From an uncultured Eubacterium sp. (GTDB taxonomy: Bacteria; Bacillota_A; Clostridia; Lachnospirales; Lachnospiraceae), in contig CAOKJJ010000216.1 in assembly GCA_948468465.1 (NCBI GenBank), positions 1-7,444 of the forward strand: a stretch of DNA of 7,444 nt, given 5' to 3'. Numbering within the stretch: position 1 is the first letter of the stretch; every line of letters starts with the position of its first letter. Below, one piece after another: positions 1-5,288 of this stretch. Both the position numbers and the translations under genes were made by a program. The notes beneath the pieces were generated by a model, which was not told the origin of the DNA, made no database searches, and worked only from the letters and a program-made list of their open reading frames with translations.

Positions 1-64
1 GTAATCTTGTTTTATTTCCACATACAGGACACAATATCCAATTTTCATTTTTGCTAATTTTCAT
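1..64 (-). CDS. Cysteine-rich KTR-type zinc-ribbon protein, N-terminal part (runs off the left edge)
   Basis: This reading frame starts at ATG 64 and stays open to the window edge, giving 21 residues: MKISKNENWILCPVCGNKTRL. The CPxCG knuckle followed directly by NKTR is the hallmark of the small 'cysteine-rich KTR' proteins, in which a second CPxC pair further on completes a zinc ribbon. That second pair would lie outside the window. A Shine-Dalgarno AGGAAG lies just upstream (about 7 bases before ATG). The start is 39 bases after the tetR stop on the same strand with no terminator between, so the two genes are probably co-transcribed. From family knowledge, these proteins are about 60-70 residues long, of unproven function, and often sit in conjugative or resistance elements. 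Identification rests on 21 residues but the motif is distinctive. Confidence 0.75.
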   Translation of the reverse strand, partial: MKISKNENWILCPVCGNKTRL

Positions 65-103
65 TTCTTGCTTCCTTACTAAAAAAATATTTGTGTTATT
101 TTT

Positions 104-679
104 TCATAATGAACCTCTTTCTTTTATCAGATACATTATCCCAAAATAAGCATTAGACAATGTGTTTATACAATACGCTTCGTCATAAACCATTGCATTG
201 TTGGCAAGCAGACTGGCTATTCCATGTGTTACTAAAACAATTTGAGAAAATATGCTATATGCCTGCCGCTCGTCTACATTTGCCTGTCTCCTTAGAATAG
301 GAAATAAAGAATCAAAAATTTTCCCTGTAAGCCAATCAGAAAGGGAAACGCCCGTATAATAGTTTGAATGATACAAAAAGCGAAAAAGATTTTTTTCTTC
401 TACGGCAAATTGAATATATCTCATACCCACTTCCAACATAGGGCGTTCGTATTTGCCGCTTAAATTTGTTACATAGTCAATATGAAATTCACTTGCTTTC
501 TTATGTGCTGCAATTCGGACATCTTCAATCGTTTTAAAATGATATAAAACGGGCTGAGTTGAACAGCCGAGTTTTTGCGAAACTGTCCGGGCGGTTATGC
601 TTTCTGCCCCCAGTTCTTTTGCAACTTCAAAAGCGGCTTCTATAATCATTTCTTTTGTGACTTTTGCGATTACAGGCAT
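104..679 (-). CDS. TetR/AcrR-family transcriptional regulator
   Basis: This 191-residue protein has the length and layout of a TetR-family repressor. Residues 8-55 form the DNA-binding domain: helix 1 around 8-22, then a helix-turn-helix at about 29-48 (TARTVSQKLGCSTQPVLYHF) ending in the typical aromatic YHF and a following K. Residues 60-191 are a helical ligand and dimerisation domain with no close match that I recognise, so the effector is unknown. The start at ATG 679 is supported by AGAGGTAAG about 5-9 bases upstream. The upstream region holds a 12-bp inverted repeat (692-703 and 734-745) around a plausible -10 box, as expected for autoregulation. The only neighbour in the same direction is the KTR zinc-ribbon gene. 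No exporter or enzyme is divergently placed, so the real target gene lies beyond the left edge, has been lost, or is elsewhere. The family call is firm; the regulatory role is inferred. Confidence 0.9.
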   Translation of the reverse strand: MPVIAKVTKEMIIEAAFEVAKELGAESITARTVSQKLGCSTQPVLYHFKTIEDVRIAAHKKASEFHIDYVTNLSGKYERPMLEVGMRYIQFAVEEKNLFRFLYHSNYYTGVSLSDWLTGKIFDSLFPILRRQANVDERQAYSIFSQIVLVTHGIASLLANNAMVYDEAYCINTLSNAYFGIMYLIKERGSL

Positions 680-691
680 ATTCTTACCTCT

Positions 692-753
692 ATTTATAAT
701 TTGAATTATATATAATTAAAGTTATGTATAACACAAATTATAAATCAAGGCAA
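692..753 (-). promoter_or_regulatory. Probable tetR promoter with palindromic operator candidates
   Basis: Read on the minus strand, TTGCCT (748-753) and TATACA (725-730) are separated by 17 bases, a fair sigma-A promoter. A perfect 12-bp inverted repeat, ATTTATAATTTG (692-703) and CAAATTATAAAT (734-745), brackets the -10. Inside it are a 14-bp palindrome at 704-717 (AATTATATATAATT) and an imperfect palindrome, GTTAT-GT-ATAAC, at 721-732 over the -10. A TetR dimer binding here would block its own promoter. The region is very AT-rich, so some of the symmetry could be chance; the 12-bp arms that include a G/C pair are the best evidence. Confidence 0.5.
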
Positions 754-850
754 GACATTTGTCAATCTCTTCTGCTAATCTTTCACCCAATTTTCAACTT
801 TCCCCAAAACGGCATATCATAGAGAGCACTAAGAAGACATTCGAAAAGCC

Positions 851-896
851 CGCGAAACGGAGGAAACGTAAGAAAAGCGCCGCCTCCGTTTTTGCG
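851..896. terminator. Terminator-like hairpin in GC-richer patch
   Basis: AAACGGAGG (855-863) pairs perfectly with CCTCCGTTT (883-891) across a 19-base loop, and CGC 851-853 can pair with GCG 894-896. On the plus strand the stem is followed by a short run of T (889-893), and on the minus strand by only three T. The loop is long and no gene clearly ends here. It could be a weak bidirectional terminator, a leader attenuator hairpin, or a remnant of a mobile element end. Confidence 0.35.
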
Positions 897-1393
897 TAAG
901 GTTGACAGCCCATTTAATTTGTTGTATTTTTGTATGCTCTTGTTAAGAGAAGATATCATAAACAATAAATGAAGTCTATGATATTTTTCCATAGCCAGCA
1001 CTGACGTTTAAATTCTTACAAATAAAAATCCATTTTAGATATACTACTCCGACTCAAACTGCCCTATTTCTAATTCGAAGGCTACCAGACGAATAAACCC
1101 CGCCAGAAAAAAGTACATTGATAAAATGAGGCCTGCACAATCTAATCCATATTTCATATCTATACACTATAAAAATTTTAATATCAAGCACGCTCTAGAT
1201 GACTTTTTATTATATTTTAACTGGATTCTCTACTCTCATAATCTTTATTATCATATGAACAACCCTCATACCACCCTATTTTTTCAAAAAAGCATACCAT
1301 TGTATGACTGCCTTCCCACTCTTCAGATATTCTTCCTTTTTTATTTTCCAATTCTGCTTCTAATTAGCCTATATCCATATGTACAAAAATAAT

Positions 1394-1446
1394 GGATAAT
1401 AGTAGATTATCCGTCAGATTTTAAATTGGATAATCAGATATTATCC
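1394..1446. repeat. Two tandem copies of the palindrome GGATAAT-N5-ATTATCC
   Basis: Copy 1 spans 1394-1412 and copy 2 spans 1428-1446. Both have perfect 7-bp arms and a 5-base spacer of different sequence (AGTAG, CAGAT). On the minus strand the shared unit extends to ACGGATAAT-N5-ATTATCCA. The copies are 34 bp apart centre to centre, about three helical turns, so bound dimers would lie on nearly the same DNA face. Conserved arms with diverged spacers are typical of paired operators, but as RNA they could also form two weak stem-loops. They lie 70-125 bases downstream of a strong minus-strand promoter. Confidence 0.7.
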
Positions 1447-1517
1447 GTTACTTTTGCATCATATTGCTTAATGTACAGTTTATTATCTTTAAATATCTTT
1501 ATCGACATATCTAGTAT

Positions 1518-1545
1518 ATTATACCATAAGTTCGACTACAATCAA
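1518..1545 (-). promoter_or_regulatory. Strong sigma-A-type promoter with extended -10, no clear gene downstream
   Basis: On the minus strand, TTGATT (1540-1545) and TATAAT (1518-1523) are 16 bases apart. The -10 is preceded by TGG, giving the extended -10 form TGnTATAAT. An A-rich tract just upstream of the -35 resembles an UP element. GTATA-A-TATAC, an 11-base near-palindrome, overlaps the -10. Transcription would start near 1511, only about three bases before an ATG at 1508 whose 24-codon frame has no ribosome binding site, and would then read through the two palindromes at 1394-1446. Confidence 0.6.
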
Positions 1546-1719
1546 TACTTTTTTTACTTTATTTGAATATAAATTATTTCATTCAAAGTGACGTGCAGTA
1601 TAGCTTATGTTTTATACCAGTTCCAGCACACAATAAAGCACCCTGCATCTTCCTCACCCAACATAATACTATTATTTTCTCACCTAATCAGAAAACCCTC
1701 ATCATTTTGAATAACTTCC

Positions 1720-3015
1720 TTACGGCTCATCCGCAGCTATCGCATTTGGATAAATACGCTCCATCCTGTCATCATCAAAATACGCATCCATAGACTGCTC
1801 CCACTTCGCTTCCGCCTTCTTTCCATCCGCCCGTGCATCATAACGCACAAGCGCCAGCACCGACACACAAAGATTCACGGTCAAAAATAAGACTGCGGCC
1901 CCCGTCAGCGCCCATCTTGTTTTTTTCAACAGTATTTCAATCCATCGCGCCAGATGTGGATACAGCGTTTTAATCCATACAACGGCTGCAATTCCCCAGA
2001 AAAAACAATACAGCAGATTAATCCTGCCGCCCAGATTGAACGGGATATCACTGTAATCCCAGAAAACTTTCCCAAACACCAATTCTGTAAACACACTGCA
2101 GATATATTCATAAGCGCCGCCTAAAAACACGCCTGTCCAAAAAATAGAATGATCCTGCTTATCCCTGTCCTTATAAAGCAGCGCTGTCGCAAGCGCGATG
2201 GCAAGTCCCCAGACTACGCTGAACGGCCCCCAGACAAGGCTGCTTCTGCTCATCCATACGCCCGCCGTCAATCTGCAAAAGACCGTTTCTACAAGATCTC
2301 CTAAAAAAGCTCCTATCAAAAACAGCCAAAACAGCTGCACAAGGCTGCACTTTTCTTCCTCTTCATCATCTTCCTGCTCCTGCAGCATGGAAGGATACGA
2401 TCTGACAAACCGTTCTTCAATGTGCCCCGAAAGCTTCGCTGTCAGGCGGTACGTCCACTTTTGCAGCGTACGGTTCCATCTGAACAGGCGCGGCAGTTTT
2501 TCTTCCATATGATAAACGGATATGACAGAACCCATCAGATCCAGCCATCCGTACAGTACAAGTCCCCAGACAGCTGTCTTTGCAGCAGCCTCTGGCAGCA
2601 AATCATACAAACCAAGTACGAGGGCATTTCCATATCGTACCGCAAAAAATCCGATCGCACCCCAGAGCAGAGAATACTGTGGACAAATATATCCGTCAAA
2701 ATTCCACTTCTTACCTGAATAATCCCACCATTTTTTTCGTTTCATCCGTGCAAGCAGCTTCCCGGCATACCATTCCACTGCCGTAGACACAACCGTGCAT
2801 CCTAAAAACAAAAAAAACGTATCTTGCTGCAAATCCTGTAAAAAAACCGTCAGCAGCACTCCTGTAAATCCATAAATAAAGCAGAACGGTCCGGATACAA
2901 ATCCCCTGTTTTTAAAATTTTTTTCTTTGTATGTAGCTACTGCCGTCTCCCCAAGCCAAGCCAAAAAAGAATAGGCAAAAAACAGCACCGCCATTTCATA
3001 AAACGTATATTCCAT
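1720..3015 (-). CDS. Tandem-duplicated CmpB/DUF1113-type membrane protein ('putative ABC transporter permease')
   Basis: This is a 431-residue integral membrane protein with two copies of one module. Copy 1 (about residues 15-120) contains FLAWLGET, SGPFCFIYG, a membrane-embedded VEWY-like acidic pair near 80-83, and KWWDYSGKKWNFDGYIC. Copy 2 (about 235-341) repeats this as FLGDLVET, VWGPFSVVWG, AYEYI, and KVFWDYSDIPFNLGG. The repeated W-DYS---fN--G signature followed by an aromatic WG is typical of the family labelled ABC_trans_CmpB. Despite that label I see no ABC ATPase partner or proof of transport. A charged cytoplasmic-type linker (181-223, including DDEEEE) separates the copies. One further membrane helix lies at about 367-390, followed by a soluble acidic tail. 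The start at ATG 3015 has an in-frame stop just upstream; GGAAGGAAG is present but 13-16 bases away, longer than usual. Terminator and promoter at 3058-3140 make it a separate transcription unit. Confidence 0.85.
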   Translation of the reverse strand: MEYTFYEMAVLFFAYSFLAWLGETAVATYKEKNFKNRGFVSGPFCFIYGFTGVLLTVFLQDLQQDTFFLFLGCTVVSTAVEWYAGKLLARMKRKKWWDYSGKKWNFDGYICPQYSLLWGAIGFFAVRYGNALVLGLYDLLPEAAAKTAVWGLVLYGWLDLMGSVISVYHMEEKLPRLFRWNRTLQKWTYRLTAKLSGHIEERFVRSYPSMLQEQEDDEEEEKCSLVQLFWLFLIGAFLGDLVETVFCRLTAGVWMSRSSLVWGPFSVVWGLAIALATALLYKDRDKQDHSIFWTGVFLGGAYEYICSVFTELVFGKVFWDYSDIPFNLGGRINLLYCFFWGIAAVVWIKTLYPHLARWIEILLKKTRWALTGAAVLFLTVNLCVSVLALVRYDARADGKKAEAKWEQSMDAYFDDDRMERIYPNAIAADEP

Positions 3016-3057
3016 ATGTATTCTTTAACTTCCTTCCTTTGTTTATTTGTAAATTAT

Positions 3058-3086
3058 TTTATCCTATACAGTAACTGTACAGTCAA
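3058..3086 (-). promoter_or_regulatory. Promoter of the CmpB-type gene, overlapped by palindromes
   Basis: On the minus strand, TTGACT (3081-3086) and GATAAA (3058-3063) are 17 bases apart. The spacer contains three alternating half-sites, TACAGT-A-ACTGTA (3067-3079) and the perfect 10-bp palindrome ACTGTACAGT (3074-3083), which overlaps the -35. This arrangement is what a repressor operator would look like, so the downstream membrane protein is probably regulated. The regulator is not identifiable from the window. Confidence 0.6.
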
Positions 3087-3106
3087 TAGAAAAATAAATT
3101 TTACAC

Positions 3107-3140
3107 AAAAAAGCTGAACAATTCTGTCAACTGTTCAGCC
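3107..3140 (-). terminator. Intrinsic terminator of the chemoreceptor gene
   Basis: On the minus strand, about 30 bases after the chemoreceptor stop codon, GCTGAACA pairs with TGTTCAGC (3132-3139 with 3113-3120) around an 11-base loop and is followed directly by six T (3107-3112). This is a standard rho-independent terminator, and it separates the chemoreceptor from the CmpB-type gene. Confidence 0.85.
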
Positions 3141-3167
3141 TTATCATTTAAATCTGTTTTTATTTCA

Positions 3168-5039
3168 TTACTCTACCAAATCCAACAGTTTGCCTGCTTC
3201 ATCTGCCATATGTTCCGAAACTGCCTTGCTGTTTTTAGAAATCTCGACATTTTTCTCTACTACATTTGCTATAACATTTAATCCTTCCACAACCTGCTTC
3301 ACAGTATCCGCATTTTGCGATACCATCGTTGTGATTTCTTTTACGCTGCGACTCGCTTCTTCAATTTCAGTAATAACGTTCTCAAACTCTTCCGCAGTTT
3401 TTTTCGTAATCAGACGGCCTTCTTCCACAGCCTGAATGGAATTTGTAATCAATTCGCCTGTTTGTTTCGCCGCCTGCGCACTCCTTGCCGCAAGATCGCC
3501 TACCTGCGTAGCAACGACTGCAAAACCTTTTCCTGCTTCACCCACTCGTGCCGCTTCAATCGACGCATTCAGCGAAAGCATATTCGTCTGCTGCGCAATC
3601 GAGTCAATCTCTCCGATAATCTTTTCTATCTCCGCCGACATGTCGCTGATTTTTTCAATGGCACCTTCCAATGTCTGCATCTGCTGCCCTGTCATCTCTA
3701 TCTTCTGCGCTGCAGCCAAAGCCGCTCCCGCCGCTTTTTTAGATACATCCGCACTTTCATTCAGCTCATGCACCAGACGATCCATAACCTGTTCCAGATC
3801 TTTCACCGCCTGTTCCTGCTCGTTCGTCCCGCTGTGAATGGCATCTGCCGTCGACAGCGTTTCCTGTGACACGCCGTCCAGATTGGAGCAGACCTTTTTA
3901 ATATTTTCGATCAGGCTTGAATTATTTGCCATATCTTCTTTCTGCTGTACAATCAGCTCTTCATTTTCCTTCATATTCTGGCAAATAGACTCTACCATCT
4001 TGTTTACACTGCTGCTAAGCAAAGAAAACTCCGGTGTTCCCTGCTCGTCGACTACAATCCCAAAATCTCCTTCTGAAATTTTCTTTACCGAAGTCGTAAT
4101 ATTCTGCATCCCGCTGACAATCTTTTTATCCAGCATCTTATTAATAATAAACAGCAGTACTGAAAAAATCACAAAAATACTCAAAGCCATAATTACTGTC
4201 TGTCTGATCTGGTCACTATAGTATTCACCATTTGGCATAAATGTGCCAATATACATGCCATCGTATTCCTGCGAAACATATTTTCCCTTCGTGCCGTTAA
4301 ATTTAGCGGAACCTTTTCCCGCTTCCATCGGAATACCCGCTTCCTGCGCCGAAGCTCCAATCAATGACTCTTCCGGATATGCGAGAATATCACCCGAAGA
4401 ACTGTCTACCGCATATACAAAGCCTTTGTCGCCAAAATCAATCCCACGAAGCACCACGTCTATTTGTGTGCCTTTCAGCATATTTTCCAGCACTTCCGGG
4501 CGAATGCCGACCTGCACCAGTCCAGGTGCATCCTTTCTGGCCACGCCAATATACTGCATCACAATTCCAGCAGCCGCATTCACCGTAGGCTCCTGCACAA
4601 GCTCTATCGACGGATCATCCGCAATCGGCATGAAAGCTGCCGACTGCTCTCCGCTGTTCATGTCAAATCCTATGTAATCTTCAATCGTGCTATGTGTAAT
4701 AATTCCTTCTTTATCTATTACATGCAGCTCTTCCACCATCAGCCGGTCTTTCACTTCTTCCATTCTGGCCATATCTTCCAAAATGCTTTCATCTTCCGCA
4801 AGCAAATCCGCGAACGCTCTTGTTTTCGCCAGATTGTTTTCGCCCAGTGCTTCTGTCAGCTGTGCGATATTTTCATCGTTTGTCTGCAGACTCTCTTTTA
4901 CAGTTTCCAGTCTTTCATTGCTGCTTTCCGTATGCGTCTGCTCCATGACAACCATCTGAAGCAGGGCTACGATTGCAATATTGATTAATAATGCTGCCGC
5001 CATACAAATGCAAAGACTTCTGGTAAATATTTTTTTCAT
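3168..5039 (-). CDS. Methyl-accepting chemotaxis protein with extracellular Cache-type sensor
   Basis: This 623-residue chemoreceptor senses an external signal and controls the CheA kinase. Residues 9-31 form the first membrane helix, with a short positive MKKIFTR inside. Residues 32-279 are the outside sensor: a long helix, then two PAS-like lobes (about 100-180 and 205-272, with [13 protein letters not shown] and [17 protein letters not shown]) as in double-Cache domains; the ligand is unknown. Residues 282-301 are the second membrane helix, followed by HAMP at about 303-357. The signalling domain (about 380-623) has the hairpin tip [33 protein letters not shown] (479-510), the CheA/CheW contact site. 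[10 protein letters not shown] (511-520) replaces the commoner E-V-R-LA pattern. No C-terminal CheR-binding pentapeptide is present. GAGGG lies nine bases before ATG 5039. No other chemotaxis gene is in the window, so it is a stand-alone receptor gene. Confidence 0.96.
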   Translation of the reverse strand: MKKIFTRSLCICMAAALLINIAIVALLQMVVMEQTHTESSNERLETVKESLQTNDENIAQLTEALGENNLAKTRAFADLLAEDESILEDMARMEEVKDRLMVEELHVIDKEGIITHSTIEDYIGFDMNSGEQSAAFMPIADDPSIELVQEPTVNAAAGIVMQYIGVARKDAPGLVQVGIRPEVLENMLKGTQIDVVLRGIDFGDKGFVYAVDSSSGDILAYPEESLIGASAQEAGIPMEAGKGSAKFNGTKGKYVSQEYDGMYIGTFMPNGEYYSDQIRQTVIMALSIFVIFSVLLFIINKMLDKKIVSGMQNITTSVKKISEGDFGIVVDEQGTPEFSLLSSSVNKMVESICQNMKENEELIVQQKEDMANNSSLIENIKKVCSNLDGVSQETLSTADAIHSGTNEQEQAVKDLEQVMDRLVHELNESADVSKKAAGAALAAAQKIEMTGQQMQTLEGAIEKISDMSAEIEKIIGEIDSIAQQTNMLSLNASIEAARVGEAGKGFAVVATQVGDLAARSAQAAKQTGELITNSIQAVEEGRLITKKTAEEFENVITEIEEASRSVKEITTMVSQNADTVKQVVEGLNVIANVVEKNVEISKNSKAVSEHMADEAGKLLDLVE

Positions 5040-5092
5040 CGTTCGCTTCCCTCGGTTTCTTAATAATGTGTGTAAAATCTCATGCTGTCACA

Positions 5093-5121
5093 ATTATAAC
5101 ATTTCGTGTACTGTGATTCAA
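5093..5121 (-). promoter_or_regulatory. Sigma-A promoter of the chemoreceptor gene
   Basis: On the minus strand, TTGAAT (5116-5121) and a perfect TATAAT (5093-5098) are separated by exactly 17 bases, predicting a start near 5086 and a 5' leader of about 46 bases. I found no match to the flagellar sigma-D pattern (TAAA, about 15 bases, GCCGATAA) in the same gap. This suggests constitutive or repressor-controlled expression rather than coupling to the flagellar regulon. Confidence 0.75.
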
Positions 5122-5148
5122 GGCAAACTGACGATTTTATCCAATTTC

Positions 5149-5248
5149 TTGTAACAGTTGAATCATGTTCTCACGGAACGCGCAGCTAATGCGCGTTCCT
5201 GACCCGTGAAAAGTAACAACAGTTCAGATAACCCTTGAACTGTTACAA
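5149..5248. repeat. 100-bp palindromic element (MITE/REP-like) with 11-bp inverted ends
   Basis: The ends TTGTAACAGTT (5149-5159) and AACTGTTACAA (5238-5248) are perfect inverted repeats. In the middle, GGAACGCGCA (5175-5184) pairs with TGCGCGTTCC (5190-5199) around a GCTAA loop, and TCAC (5171-5174) can extend it by pairing with GTGA (5206-5209) across a bulge. A third element, AACAGTTCA (5218-5226), competes for the right arm by pairing with TGAACTGTT (5236-5244). The element fills the gap between two genes and is far more GC-rich in its core than its surroundings. A dispersed non-autonomous repeat or a structured RNA are both possible; no target-site duplication is obvious. Confidence 0.65.
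5208..5244 (-). terminator. Probable terminator of the AAA-ATPase/nuclease gene
   Basis: About 45 bases past the stop codon, on the minus strand, AACAGTTCA (5236-5244) pairs with TGAACTGTT (5218-5226) around a 9-base loop and is followed by GTTACTTTTC. The T-tract is short and interrupted, so termination may be partial. The hairpin forms one side of the larger 100-bp palindromic element. Confidence 0.45.
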
Positions 5249-5288
5249 TTTCTTTCTGTTCCCGGAATCATGTCCTTATGAAATTATT

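Larger units (their letters stand above)
754..1719. other. Gene-poor AT-rich stretch with palindromes, an orphan promoter and possible gene remnants
   Basis: No open frame here has both a ribosome binding site and a recognisable product. Contents from left to right: a locally GC-richer patch at about 840-910 containing a 9-bp hairpin; an 8-bp inverted repeat ATATCATA/TATGATAT near 951-985; featureless AT-rich DNA to about 1215; a minus-strand open stretch at 1217-1363 with plausible codon use but no ATG start or SD; two matched palindromes at 1394-1446; a 24-codon minus-strand frame starting at ATG 1508 that begins MSIKIFKDNKLYIKQ; a strong minus-strand promoter at 1518-1545; and a 7-bp inverted repeat TTTGAAT/ATTCAAA at 1562-1587. 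The pattern suggests decayed accessory genes or a non-coding transcript rather than a functional protein gene. Confidence 0.5.

Noticed and set aside
783..1001. Minus-strand 72-codon frame starting at GTG 1001
   Set aside because: No ribosome binding site before either the GTG or the ATG at 992, no recognised family, and it runs through a perfect 9-bp hairpin. Kept only as context for the GC-richer patch.
1126..1392. Plus-strand 88-codon frame rich in F, L, Y and I
   Set aside because: Composition is what AT-rich non-coding DNA gives; no SD before the ATG, and the opposite strand shows more coding-like codons.
1394..1446. Palindrome pair as a CRISPR array or plasmid iterons
   Set aside because: Only two units, no spacer-sized unique inserts, and no cas or replication gene nearby.
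1563..1793. Plus-strand 76-codon frame
   Set aside because: It overlaps the 3' end of the CmpB-type gene antisense, has no SD, and resembles no family.
3315..4988. Several plus-strand frames of 130-180 codons opposite the chemoreceptor gene
   Set aside because: They are antisense shadows of a well-supported coding region; their cysteine/serine/arginine-rich composition is artefactual.
5171..5209. Central GC-rich hairpin as an intrinsic terminator
   Set aside because: Neither strand has a T-tract directly after the stem; it fits better as the core of a palindromic element.
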